A DNA stretch of 64,000 nt from Tenrec ecaudatus (GCF_050624435.1 NC_134537.1:12892584-12956583), one strand, 5' to 3'; positions 46,030 to 57,529 are shown, counted from the stretch's first letter. Notes: generated from the letters alone by a model not told the origin. A program made the numbers and translations.

Positions 46030-46235
46030 ATAATCAGGAGCTTTAGTAGCATAGTGGGTGATGAGTTAAGGACTTTTTGGTTAGCAGTTCAAAACTACTA
46101 GCTGCTGTACAGGAGAAAGGTGAGGCTGTCACCTCTGGTTAATATTTACAGCCTTGGAAATTCACAGGGGGTAATTCTACTCAGCTTACAGGGTTGTTTT
46201 GAGTGGGGATTGACTGGATAGCAGTGCGTTTTTAT
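46030..46235 (+). mobile_element. AfroSINE (sense)
   Basis: GGAGCTTTAGTAGCATAGTGG head, GGTTAGCAGTTCAAAACTAC B-box region, GGAAATTCACAGGGGGTAAT body, GATTGACTGGATAGCAGTG tail. Confidence 0.85.
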
Positions 46236-48259
46236 GTCTTGGTGGTCATTATACCATTTAGGAATAGGTTTCATTTATTGTGTCAATATGAGTGCGGTAT
46301 TAGTATGAAGATTAAGGTAGAATGCATTTTAAATTAATTTCTTTTGAGATAGAGATATGCAAATTAAGCAAGCACACATGGAGTGGAAGATGTCTGCTCC
46401 ATGATCATCAAGAAATCTAGACATGGAACCTGGCAAGCGATGGCTATCCCCTCAGATCAGATGGTGAGAGACAATTGGAGGCCTAAATTCAAACCTCTCC
46501 CTCCTAAACTCCGAGAAAATAAACTTGTTTGTAAAAGTCACCCACTAGCGGTATTTCTGTTGCAGCAGCACTAGATGAGTAAGGAAAGGTCATGGCTTCC
46601 TTCCCGACATGTAGCGGTGCTGCCCATTATACTGTTGTCAGTCCAACGGAAGTGCATTTATTCAAAGACAAATGAACGAGTGTGACTTTTTATCACAAGA
46701 AAGCCGGCCTCGCCAGAGGTGAGAAACTTTAAAAAAAAAGTCTCATTTCTCCTCTTAGAGAACACATTCCTTCAATTTCCTGGGTAGATCCAACTTTTAC
46801 TTTAATCTTTACTTAGCAGAAGTCTCACAACCTTCCTAATAGACCACGAATCAGCAAAAAACAAAAACAAAACCAACACACAAAATAACACCCCAAACCT
46901 GTAAAGGAGAGATAGCAAATCTTTTAGACTTTGCAAGCCATATATCTTTGTCACAACCGTGCAAGTCTGCTGATATAGTAAGAAAGCACCTAGGGACAAC
47001 ATGTAAACCAGTGGACTTGGCGGTGCGCCAATAAAACTTTATTGACCCAAACAGATGACACGCTGGATTTGCCTTAGAGTCACGCCTGCCTACTCCTGAA
47101 AAAGATCACTCTTAGTTGTTGGAAAGTTTTACCCTGAGTCAAAATCTGCTTCCTTTAAAAGAACCAGAACCTTTTCCTTTCTCCACCATACACCATCTTG
47201 GTACAAAACACGTTGATTGATTGGTCAGAGTGCTGTTTTATAAATTATTCACAGCACGTACCTTCTCCAACAGGCATCGTTTTGCCCTAAAGACAGGAAG
47301 ATTAATCCCTTGTTTCACTCCTTCATCCATTAATCAAGCACTTCCTGAGCACTTGTGTAAGTGCTGAGGATAGAGACATGAAGACAGCTTTTGCTCACTG
47401 GTTCACAGTCTTGAGAGGGAGGCTAACAAGCAAGCGAAAGAAAGATCTGTGGTTGCTTTCTTTACAGTTGACCATGGGAGCACAAAGGGGACGCATCCAC
47501 CTCAAGGAAATGGCGAGTGGGGAGCATTGGGAAGCTTCTTTGAGGAGGCTGTGCTTGAGCTGTACAGACTCGCTCAGGGAGAGATTGGAAGTGCAATGTG
47601 GGATTCACACGTGTAAAGCCCTGTCAGCACGAGAAGATCGCAGCTCTGCATTGCAGGGACCACAGGTAACGTGCCATGATTGGAAGGCAGTATACATGAG
47701 TACATTGGTATTAGGGATGGGACCGAAAGTGGAGGCGAGGCTGGAGACGTAGACAAAGAGCTAGACTTTAAGTTGCCTGCTATCTCAACTCCACGTAGTA
47801 TTAACCAAAGTGGGTGTAGCTCTTGGCTACACTATATTTTAGCAAGAGTTCAATTAGTTTTTTTAAACCCTAACCATAAAGCAATAAATAGCTGTTGGTT
47901 CTTGACAATACCATGAATTTGGACAAATATAATACTGCATGTAATTCTATCCAGCATATGCATTTGCAGGATTCTTACGTTGGTTTCAGAATGGTGATAG
48001 GAGACATATTTTATTTCTGTCTGGAAACAAGTGGTGATTTACTGAAAACTTATCAGAAGACTCTAGCTAGATATTGGTTGCTTTGGCTCCATGCATGGTA
48101 ACTATGGCTGGATATATGCATCAGGGAGAGCCAATGCTGTCTCCTATAGGCTCCGACAACCATGGAACTTCTCTATCATAGGTGTTGCTGCTGATGTCCG
48201 TGGAAGGGTGCTTTAGTCTTTACACATGTCTGTTTTTTTCTTCCATGGTATGCATTTCT
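46236..48259. other. No recognisable feature
   Basis: Two kilobases of mixed composition with no repeat or exon recognised. The 124-codon plus-strand frame at 47378-47752 has no motif or repeat-derived explanation and is short enough to be chance. Confidence 0.5.
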
Positions 48260-48530
48260 CTCTACTTTACAACTGACTGATTAAGACTTTCCTAGGCCTG
48301 TAGCACTCTGAACATTCTCCCAGCTCCCCTCTCTTCAGTCCTCGTCTAGCTTGCATCTAAATTCTTAAGTACACACACCTCAAATAATTCAAGATATTGC
48401 ATTGTTATTGCTTTACTTCTCTTTAACTAGACTATGAAAGGAGAGACCAACGATTTTTGGTTTTGTGTTCCCACATGAAGCACATAATTACTGAACCAAT
48501 GTTTGCTAAGTGAATGAATGAATTAGAAAA
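48260..48530 (+). mobile_element. L2 LINE 3' end fragment
   Basis: Diverged L2-like 3' end: ACTAGACTATGAAAGGAGAG near 48426 and GCTAAGTGAATGAATGAATT near 48507. Assignment by eye. Confidence 0.5.
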
Positions 48531-48569
48531 CCAAGAACATTTACCATATGTCCTTAGCTAGGAGATAAA

Positions 48570-48622
48570 TGTAAATAAATAAATACACACACACATAAAT
48601 ATATATAAATATAAACTCAGTT
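48570..48622. repeat. AT-rich simple repeat
   Basis: AAATA and ACAC units followed by ATAAATATA-type repeat. Confidence 0.8.
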
Positions 48623-48634
48623 AATTTTTTTGGT

Positions 48635-48752
48635 TACCATATATACTCAAGTATGAGCCAACCTGAATATCAGCGGAGACACCTGATTTTATCACAATAA
48701 CTGCATTTAAAATGTGCTGAAAAACTCGGATTATTCACAAGTATATATAGTA
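48635..48752. mobile_element. Palindromic MITE-like element (118 bp)
   Basis: Ends TACCATATATACTCAAGTAT and, in reverse complement, TACTATATATACTTGTGAAT form imperfect inverted repeats of about 25 bp around a GTGCTGAAAAACTCGG segment. This resembles a short non-autonomous DNA transposon found in several vertebrates; the superfamily is uncertain. Confidence 0.55.
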
Positions 48753-48878
48753 TTTTGAATTTAATTTATGGGGCTTTGTAAAGGTGCAGGAAAGGGAGGG
48801 CTATGGACAGTTCCTTTGGTACCCAGCTGAGCTGTCCAATATCAGAGGCACTAGATAATATGGTTATTGGGCAAATAT

Positions 48879-48891
48879 TATCCGGGGTCTT
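48879..48891. repeat. Target-site duplication of the full-length L1, left
   Basis: TATCCGGGGTCTT, matching TATCTGGGGTCTT at 55654-55666 with one mismatch. Confidence 0.85.
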
Positions 48892-51150
48892 TTAAAAAAA
48901 TCATTTTATTGGGGGCTCATACAACTCTTATCATAATCCATCCATCCATTGTGTCAAGCACATTTGTAAAATTTGTTGCCATCATCATTCTCAGAATATT
49001 TTCTTTCTACTTGAACCCTTGGTATCAGCTCTTCATTTTTTCCCTCCCTCCCTCCCTCCCCCTTGATAATTTATAAATTATTATTTTTTCATGTCTTACA
49101 CTGACCTATGTCCTCCCTTCACCCACTTTTATGTTGTCTGTCACCCAGGGAGGGAGTTGTATATAGATCATTGTGATCATTTCCCTCTTTCTCCCCCACT
49201 TTTCCCCTATCCTCCTAGTATTGCTACTCGCATGATTGTTCCTGAGGGGTTTATCTGTCCTGGATTCCCTGTGTTTCCAACTCTAATCTGTACCATTTAC
49301 ATGCTCTGGCCTAAGCAGATTTGTAAGGTAGAATTGGGGTCATGATAGTGGGTTGGGGCGGGGGGAGGAAGCATTAAATAACTAGAGGAAAGTTGTATGT
49401 TTCATCAGTGCATACTGCACCCTTACTGGGTCGTCTCCCCCTCAAGACCCTTTCATAAGGGGATGTCCAGTGGCCTACAAATGGGCTTTCAGTCTCCACT
49501 CCACACCCCTCCTCATTCACAATGATATGACTTTTTTGTTTTTTGATGCCTGGTATCTGATCCTATCGATACCTCATGATCACACAGGCTGGTGTGCTTC
49601 TTCCATGTGGGCTTTGTTTCTTCTGAGCTAGATGGCTGCTTGTTTATCTTTAAGCCTTTAAGACCCAAGATTCTATATCTTTTGATAGCCAAGCACCATC
49701 AGCTTTCTTCACCACATTTGCTATGTACCCATTTTATCTTCAGTGATCATGTTAGGAAGGTGAACATCATGGAATGCCAGGTTAATAGAACAAAGTGTTC
49801 TTGCATTGAGGGAGTACTTGAGTGGAGGCCCAATGTCCATTTGCTACCTTAACACTAAACCTATAAATATATGCACATAGATCTATTTCCCCATCGTCAT
49901 ATATACATATATTTACATATGTACATGCCTGTATTTAGACTCTATAAATTCCCTTTGCCTCTTAGTTCATTCCTCTAGTTCCTTTTACTTTCCTCTTGTC
50001 CGACTGTCATGTTCAACCTTAATTTGGGTTTCAGTAATTCCTCTGTTACATTACCCTTGATCAAGCCCTATTAGGCCTCCCACATCCTCCTCACCATTGA
50101 TTTTAGGTCACTTTCTGTTCCCTTGTCCCTGGGTTTATTAACACCTACTTCCTTTCCCCCACCTCTCCTCCCATGTTCCCCCAGAACCATCGGTCCATTG
50201 TTTTATCCTCTAGATTGTTTATCCTGCCTATCTTATCCAGATAGACCTGCAGAGATAATGATATGCACAAAAAAACAAGACAGATCAAAACAATGCAGCA
50301 CAAGAAAGCAAAACAATGACTAAAAAGAAAAGAAAAGCCTGTAAATAGTTCAAGGTCTGTTTGTTGACCTTTAGGAATGTTTTCCTGTCGAGATTGATGG
50401 GGTGCCAGACTCTGGCCCCAAAGTCTATTTGGTATTCCGTGGGGACTTCGTTGCCCTGCTCCCCTTGCTGTCCTGTTGCATGCCCTTAGTGTTTCACTTT
50501 GGTGTGGTGAAATCAGATAGGGCACAATTCCTGCACTGTGTCTCCAGTGTTGTCCTCCATAGCACTATGGGTCAGTGAGGGATGTTGTGTCTCATAATGG
50601 GGCCGGCCCTATGGTTCTCTCTGTGCATTGGTTGCTCTGAGGAATATGGATGTGCTCTACTCTCTCTTTCTCCCCCTTCATTTGATTCTGTGTACTGTGA
50701 TCAGACATGTCCCTCTCCCTGAGCAGTAGCTTCAGTCCTGGCCTCTGAAGTGAATTCTTCTGTGGGGAGGGCGGGGGGACTGTCCACATAGTTGGGATTG
50801 GAGCTAGCCCTTCACACCTCTCTATTGGTTCCCTGCTTCATGCTGGCATTTTGCATTCACATCTTAGAGCACCAGGTTGAAGTCTGGTCCCTCTTTCCCT
50901 GTGGAGATATAAATAATATCCTCCCCTTTGGTGGGTTAGTGCCCTGTGCCCCCCACTACCCATGTTTTTTTCTTTTCCCGCCCTCCTTTTTAGTTGTTTA
51001 CCATATGTATTCCTGGATTTGGTCTGGCCCCTGCCATACTACCTGGACCTCACCCCAGGAATGTAGGTATACAGTAGCTTATTCCTTATGCCCCTTTTGC
51101 ATTTTTAAGCTTACCTCAGTGGACTCATGTTATGCTTGTCCTTTTGTGCT
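48892..51150 (-). other. Long L1 3' UTR (about 2.2 kb)
   Basis: From the ORF2 end to the AATAAAATGATT terminus. Modules in plus-strand order: pyrimidine-rich block, G-rich tract near 49351-49370, CAGGCTGGTGTGCTTCTTCC near 49584, repetitive ATATA block near 49860-49920, GGGGTGCCAGACTCTGGCC near 50400. A 3' UTR this long exceeds the few hundred bases usual in human L1. It explains why 5'-truncated copies here carry no coding sequence. Confidence 0.8.
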
Positions 51151-53400
51151 TGGCTTACTTTGCTTAGCATAATTTCCTCCAGTTCTTCCCATGCAGTGAT
51201 GTGCTTCATGTGTTCATCACTGCTTTTTAGGGATGTGTAGTACTCCAGTGTATGTATGTACCATGTTTTTTTAATCCATTCGTCTATTGATGGAAATCTG
51301 GGTTGTTTCCAACTCCTTTCAATTGTAAATTGGTAGCAATGAACACTGGAGCAGAGATGTCTGGCTGTGGTTTGTTTCTTGCCTCTTCAGGGTACATGCT
51401 CTGAAGGGGGATTGCTGGGTTATATGGTAGTTCAATTTCCATCTGTTTTAGATTTCGCCAAATTGATTTCCATAGTGGCTGTACATACCTATAGGTCCAC
51501 CAGCAGTAGATGAGAGAGTTCTTATCTCACCACAGCCCCTCCAACAATTATTGCTTTCTGATTTTTTGAATTGGGCTATCTTTGAAGGTATTAGGTAGTA
51601 TCTCATAGTTGTTTTAATTTGCTTTTCTCTTATGGCTAATGATCAGGAACATTGTCTCATATGTTTATTGGCCATTCAGATTTCTGCCTGTGTGAAACGT
51701 TTTTAGGTCCTTTGCACACCTCCTCAGTGGACAATTAGTTGTTTTTTCTTTTTGGAAGCTAGCAGAGTATTGTAGATTTTAGTAATAAGGTTTTTTTTTT
51801 GTCTTATGTGTCATTGCTAAAGATGTTTTCACAGTTTATGGGCTCTCTTATTACTGACTTTGTGAATTCTTTCGTTGTACACAGGTGTTTTATCTTCAGT
51901 GTATCCCACTTGTCAATTTGTTCCTCATCTGTATTTGTGTCTCTCCCTATTTGTGATAGCCTATGTATTTCCTGCACCAAAGTTCTCAGGTTCGTCCCAA
52001 TTCCCTCACTGATGGCCCTAATAGTTTGGGGTTTTACCTCATGATCTGTGATCCACCTTGAGTTTATTTGTGTGCATGGAGTGAGATAAGGGTCTTGCTT
52101 TATTTTTCTGCAAGTAGATATCCATTTTTTCCAGCACCACTTGTTGAAGAGGACATCCACTTTCCATTTGAAAAATTTGGGGTCTTTATCAAAGATCAGT
52201 TGTCTGTATGCTGATGATTTTATTTCTGGGCTTCAGTTCTTTTCCATTGGTCTGAGTATCTGACATTACACCAATACCATGCAGTTTTGACCACTGTGAC
52301 TGTGTAATATGAGCTAAAGTCAGGTAAAGAAAGCCCTCCCACTGTGTCCTTTTTCTTGAGGCATTCTCTGCTAATTCTGGGCTTCTTCCCTCTTTATATG
52401 AAGTTCAAAATCAGTTTTTCCATTTCCTTGAAGAAAGATGAGGGTAATTGTATCGGGATTTCATTAAACTTATATAGTGCCTTGGGCAGAACTGACATTT
52501 TTATTATATTGAGTCTTCCAACTCATGAAAATGAGATATTCTTCCATTTGTTGAGGTCACTCTTGGTTTCTTGTAATAATGTTCTTTAGTTTTCCTCATA
52601 CAAATCTTTTTGTATTTTAGTCAGGTATATCCCTAGATTTTTGAATTTGTGTTAGGCTATTGTGAAGAATGTCACCTTTTTGATATCCTCTTCTGTGGTC
52701 TTGTCTGATATTAATATGCTTAAATTTATTCACATGTGACTTATGCCCCAACATGTGGTCTATCTTTGAATATGTGCCTTGTGAGCTTGAAAAAAAATGT
52801 GATTTTTTTTTTTTGTATTTGGGTGGAGAGCTCTGTAAATATCTATCAGGTCAAATTTTCTATTGTAGTGTTTAGATCTGTACCCTCCTTGTTGAGTTTC
52901 TTTTCCTGTGATATATCTTGCTCAGAGAGCTGTGTATTGAAATCACCTACTGTAATTGTTGAGCCTGCAGTTTCTTTTTTCATCTTTTGAAGCATTTGAT
53001 TGATATGTTCAGTGAGTCTTTCATTTGGGGAATATATATTTTAAATGCTTAGTGGTTATTTGTCTACAGTTCCCTTGAGCATTGTATAGTGTCACTCCTA
53101 TCTCTTTTTATGGTTTGCACTTTGAAGTCAATTTTTATCTGAAATTAGGATCGCAATACTTACTGTTTGGTATGTTTTTCTCCAGCCTTTGATTCTCCAT
53201 CTATTTTTATCTGTAATCTTGAGATGTGTCTCCTGTTGGCAGCAGACAGACAGGTTGTGTTTTCTAAGCCAGTCTGCTACCCTCAGCCTTTTTAATGACT
53301 GATTTCAGTCTGTTGATATTCAGGGTTATTATATCCATCTGTGGACACTGTGATATCATCTTATACCTTTTGTTTTGGGAGTTTTCCTACCTCCCTTTCT
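51150..53400 (-). pseudogene. L1 ORF2 remnant, reverse-transcriptase part deleted
   Basis: ORF2 normally encodes an N-terminal endonuclease, central reverse transcriptase and cysteine-rich C-terminus. Here the N-terminus is visible near 53290-53335 on the minus strand (TLNINRLKSVIKK). The endonuclease region continues to about 52735, and the text then jumps to the C-terminal third (52700 down to 51150). The junction lies at about 52705-52735. The missing stretch corresponds roughly to the reverse-transcriptase core. Additional frameshifts break the remaining parts. Confidence 0.85.
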
Positions 53401-53589
53401 TATCAGTGTGTTGTGTGTGTGTGATTTGTTCTTGACTTCTTTCTACCCTAAGCCAATGATATCTTGAGGGCTGTTTTCTCTTTGTTGCCTTCTGGGTGGG
53501 GTTGCTCTATGTGGTGGTCTCTTATTTGTGTGTGGCGAGTGCTGTTCTTTTGCCCATACTGGGTCAGCAAGGATCTTTTGTAAGGCTGT

Positions 53590-54541
53590 TTTTAAAAAAA
53601 ATGTATTATTTGAGTATTTCCTTGTCCGGGAAGACTCTTACTCCTCCCTCTCTTGATAGATAATTTGGTTGGATGGAGTAGTCTTGGGTTTGCATCATTT
53701 TCCTTCAATTTTTGGAATATGTTACTCCACTCTTCTTCTTCATAATGTCTGCTGGCAGGTCTGATCATATTCTTATTTGGAAACTATTATATGTGACTGT
53801 TTGTTTTTCTCTAACTGCTCTCATGATTTTCTCCTTTTCCTCAAAGTTGGATAGTTTAGCTATTATGTGCCTTGGTGACTTTTTGGGATTAAGTCTAGCT
53901 GGTGTTCTTTCAGCCTCCTGAATGGTTGCCTGGTTTTCATTTATTAATCTGGGGAAGTTTTCCTCCAAGAATTCTCTCACTGTTTTTTCAGTTGACTTCT
54001 TTGTTGTGTCTTCCTCTGGTAATCCAATTATTCTGATGTTAGCCCACTCATTACATCAGATATAGTTCTTAGGTTTTCTTCAGCTTCGCTGATGGTATTA
54101 TTAGACTTTTATTCACGTTTGTTAAACTCTGCTTGGCTGTCTTCTAGGTCACTGGTGTGATTCTCTGCCCCCTTCAGTCAGTTGGTGAATTCCATGAGTC
54201 TGCTACTGCCTTTTCTTTTTATCTCACCCCTAAGCTCTTGTTTTTCCCTTTGGTTTATGGTTTTTATCTCCTCTATAATTTCATCCTTTCCAGTATTGTT
54301 TCTGTCATAACTTGTAGGATTCAAAGCAGCATTATGAATATTCTTTCTGTGGAAGATCAATGGCTGCTTCTTCAATGCACGTTGGTACATTCAGGACATC
54401 TTCTGATATTGCGTTTTGTTCCTCCTGTTTTTTCATTGAGGTCATTGGTGCTGTTTTCTGTTTATGTTGCTTTGTTTTAGAGGAATCCAGCGACATTTTC
54501 CAGAGAGTTGAGGAACACTGAGCTTTCTGTGGGAGTCTCAT
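53590..54541 (-). pseudogene. L1 ORF1 remnant (RNA-binding protein)
   Basis: ORF1p is a coiled-coil trimer that coats L1 RNA. The minus strand shows an N-terminal segment from about 54541 (SSKTKQHKQKTAPMT), a charged coiled-coil stretch at 54178-54390 (KTINQREKQELRGEIKRKG) and the RNA-recognition domain at 53765-53980 (RTPARLNPKKSPRHIIAKL, then EKEKIMRAVREKQTVTYN). These lie in different frames, so the gene is broken. The match to the mammalian ORF1p core is clear. Confidence 0.88.
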
Positions 54542-55653
54542 AAGAATGCCTCTTTGAACTGCATGCAGAAAATTGCCGTATGTGATTGGTCCACTGCTTT
54601 GTCCTCCTGTGGCTTCACTCTTTCCCTGTCAACCAGTATTCTGTTATTTGGAGGGCAAATTGGATGGTCCTCTCCAGGGATGCTGTTTGGTTGGTTGTGA
54701 ACCCGTGAGAATGGTGCTTCACTTGGTGATCTCACAAGAAGATGTGATGATGTGGCCCATGGAAGCTTGGGGCACCACAGAGGGCTTTCAGGGGTGTCTG
54801 CTGCACCGGGAGTGCTACAGAAGGCAGATGGATGTGCCCGCTTTGATGTTGACCACGGCGAATGGTGGTTGGAATTTTCTTGGTCAGCAAGATCGCCACA
54901 GAAGTTGACCAGAGGTTGTGTGGATCACTGGAGAGTGTTGGCCGAGCTGAGGCACTATGATAGGTAGGATGAAGTTCCCTCAGTCATGTGGGAACACAGA
55001 GGACAGGTAGGACCTTCCCCAGCCACATAGGTGGGGATTCTCCAGGAAGAAGGTGGGTAGGATTTCCCCAGCTGCCTGTTAATCACTGAAATGGGTGGGA
55101 AGGCAGGTGGGATACCCCCAAGAGGAAGGTAGGCAGGCTTTCCCTAGCCTTGTGTTTCACTTCAGAGGGTAGAGCTCCCCCAGCTGGGTTGAGGGCAGGC
55201 ATAAATGCCCTAAGCTAAGGGAAGTGACCTGTAATATAAAAGGGAAGAGAAAAAGAAAATAAAAACCCATGAAACCCAAAACTGAGTCTGGTGAGACTCT
55301 GGGGGGAAAGAGAGAAGAGAGAGAAACAAAAATAACAATATAATTGAGCCCTGTTCCCTGACCATGTGGCTGGAGGGGTTTAAACCCTGACCTGAGGTGG
55401 TGGCAAGTTGTGGCTGTGTTGATATAAAGCCCTTGGGCTGGATCCAAAGGATCCCGACTCTGGCCGGTACACTGGTGGGGCTAAGGTTAAACCCTAGCCA
55501 GCCTCCACAGTGGTAAGCCCAAAGCCCCCAGCTCCTTATAACCTAGAGGATCTGTGCCTGCTTATGATGCTCTTCCTGTGACCCAGCAGTGTGGAATTTT
55601 CCTCTTAGTGACTCTCCTGCACTGATTTCTGCGGAGTCCCTCTGGTATGCCAG
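54542..55653 (-). promoter_or_regulatory. L1 5' UTR with internal repeat units
   Basis: About 1.1 kb upstream of ORF1, more GC-rich than the rest and ending at the target duplication. L1 5' UTRs carry an internal RNA polymerase II promoter. Between 54960 and 55165 four or five imperfect units share GGTAGG and TTCCCCAGCC-like segments, reminiscent of monomeric L1 promoters. No transcription start can be assigned by eye. Confidence 0.7.
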
Positions 55654-55825
55654 TATCTGGGGTCTTAAAGACTTGTTTTCATACAAGCAGACATATGAGG
55701 TGTCAACAAAGTCTACACAGAAGAAGCACACCAGCCTGTGTGATGCAAGGATTATAAATCATACAATCAAAATCTAAAGTACGGAAGAGTATCAGAGCTT
55801 AAATTGTGAACACATGGTTTGCAGA
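55654..55825 (+). mobile_element. Older L1 3' UTR fragment (host of the L1 above)
   Basis: GGGGTCTTAAAGACTTGTTTT, GAAGAAGCACACCAGCCTG and GTATCAGAGCTTAAATTGTG match the alternative L1 3' UTR at 35.4-35.6 kb. Confidence 0.7.
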
Positions 55826-56715
55826 AGGCTATCGATGGCAGCACTAGCCACAAAGAAGGTTCCAGGAATTGATGGAATATCCACTGAAATATTTCAGCAA
55901 GTGGAAGAAGCACTGGAAGCACTCATGGCAGAAATTTGGAAGACAGATACTTTGTTAACTGACTGGAAAAAAAATCCATATTTGCACCCATTCCAAAGAA
56001 AGGTGGCCCAACAAAATGCTCAAACTATAGAACAATATCATTTCTATCACATGCAAGTAAAATTTTACCAAAAATCATCCAACTACAATTGCAGCAGTAT
56101 ATTGACAGGGAACTGCCAGAAGTTCAGGCCAGATCCAGAAGAGGACATGGAAAAGGGATATCATTGCTGATGTCATATGGATCTTGGCTCAAAGCAGAGA
56201 ATACCAGAAAGAGGTTAGCTTGTGGTTTCTTGACTATGCAATGGGATTGGTCTGTGGGACCATAATAAACTGTGGGTAACCTTGAAGACATCTGGCAGTT
56301 CCCAAAAGTTCATTTCATTGTTCTCATTTGGAACTTGTACATGGATCCAGAGGCTGTTGTGTGAGCAGAACAATGGCATAATGGAAAGGTGTGCATCAGG
56401 GTTGCATCCTCTCACTATATTTGTTCAAGCTATATGCTGAGAAAATCATCAGAGAAGCTGGACTATATGAAGAACAGTGTAGCATCAGGATTGGAGGAGG
56501 GCTAATTAACAACTGTGATATACAGATGACACAATCTAGCTTGCTGAAAGTGAGGAGGAATTGAAGCATTTGCTTATGAAGATCAAAGATTGTAGCTTTC
56601 AGTATGGATTACAACTCAGTGTAAGGAAGACCGGAATCCCCACACTGGACCAAGAGTTAATTATGACTGAGGTTGTCAAAGATTTTGTCTTACTTGGATC
56701 CACAACCAATGCCCA
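55826..56715 (+). mobile_element. RTE/BovB-type LINE, reverse-transcriptase region
   Basis: Sense RTE. The frame at 55814-56170 encodes VPGIDGISTEIFQ and AEIWKTDTLLTDWKK, the start of the RTE reverse transcriptase. Further on, KGVHQGCILS-like text lies near 56390 and a damaged catalytic region near 56520. It ends abruptly at about 56715, where a second RTE copy begins slightly upstream in element coordinates. Confidence 0.85.
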
Positions 56716-57525
56716 ATAAACAAAATCATGAAAACAGAAAAAAAATTGAAGTTGGCAAACATTTCATTTTAGTTGGATCTTCCATCAACGCCTATGGAAT
56801 CAGCAGTCAATAAATCACAGGATGTTAAATTGGCAAGTGTGCTGAAAAACAGTTTTTTTTTTTTACAGTATAAAAAAGAAAAGATGTCACTGTACAGATT
56901 AAGCTGCACAGGGTGCCCAAACTATGGTTTGGGCTCATGTGGTGGAATAGTGGTTATCCATTGGGCTCTTGGAAACCACCAACCAGCTCCCCCAGAGAAA
57001 GATAAGGCTTTCTACTCCTGTGCAGATTTACAATCTCAGAAACTGACAGGGACAATCCCTACAAGAGAAACACAAGGCTTTCTACTCCTGTAAAGAGTTA
57101 CAATCTCAGAAACTCACCGAGACAATTCCTATAGGGTCACTATGAGTCAGCATCAACTCTCAATGGTGGTGAGTACAGTAGATATACAAAATGAAACAAG
57201 ATCAAAGAAGAGCAGATGCCTTTGAATTATGATATTTGTGAAGAATATTGAATATGCCATGGACTTCTGGAAGAACAAGCAGATTTTTTCTTAGAAGAAT
57301 TGAACAGTTAGAATAAGCCTTAGAAGCAAGAATGGAAAGATGTATCTCGCATGCTGTAGACCTGCTGTCGGGAGAGATCAGTCCCCAGAGAAGGGCACCC
57401 TGCTTGGTAAGGTGGAGGGGCAATGAAGAAGAGGAAGACCTTCAATGAGATGGTTTGGCACAGGGGCTGCAACACTGGGCTCAAACACAGCACCCAGGGT
57501 GAGGGTGGCACAGAACGGGACAGTG
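56716..57525 (+). mobile_element. Composite RTE-AfroSINE element, plus-strand copy
   Basis: RTE 3' region (TAAACAAAATCATGAAAAC to GGTGAGGGTGGCACAGAAC) with an embedded AfroSINE at 56934-57172. Almost the whole segment matches 61985-62866 in reverse complement at about 90% by eye, including the SINE, its position and its internal 70-bp duplication. The RTE flanks continue on both sides of the SINE in each copy. Confidence 0.88.
56934..57172 (+). mobile_element. AfroSINE with internal tandem duplication
   Basis: Head TCATGTGGTGGAATAGTGG, then two 70-bp units at 57004-57073 and 57074-57143 (each starting AAGGCTTTCTACTCCTG), then tail TCACTATGAGTCAGCATCAA. The unit boundaries equal those in the minus-strand copy at 62409-62646. 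Confidence 0.88.
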
Positions 57526-57529
57526 TGTC

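Larger units (their letters stand above)
48892..55653 (-). mobile_element. Full-length-type L1 LINE with a deleted ORF2
   Basis: A 6.76-kb L1 on the minus strand, bounded by 13-bp target duplications, with all element parts in order (minus-strand sense): 5' UTR 55653-54542, ORF1 about 54541-53590, ORF2 about 53400-51150 and a long 3' UTR 51150-48892. ORF2 is about 1.5 kb short because its centre is missing. The 3' UTR modules are those of the truncated L1 copies throughout the window, so this element defines that family. The right-hand duplication lies in an older L1 3' UTR, so it inserted into L1 DNA. The copy cannot move by itself. Confidence 0.9.

Noticed and set aside
47378-47752. 124-codon plus-strand open frame as an exon
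   Set aside because: No recognisable domain, no convincing splice context, and of a length expected by chance in 64 kb.
54573-54908. 111-codon plus-strand frame as a gene
   Set aside because: Lies antisense in the L1 5' UTR and has no recognisable motif.
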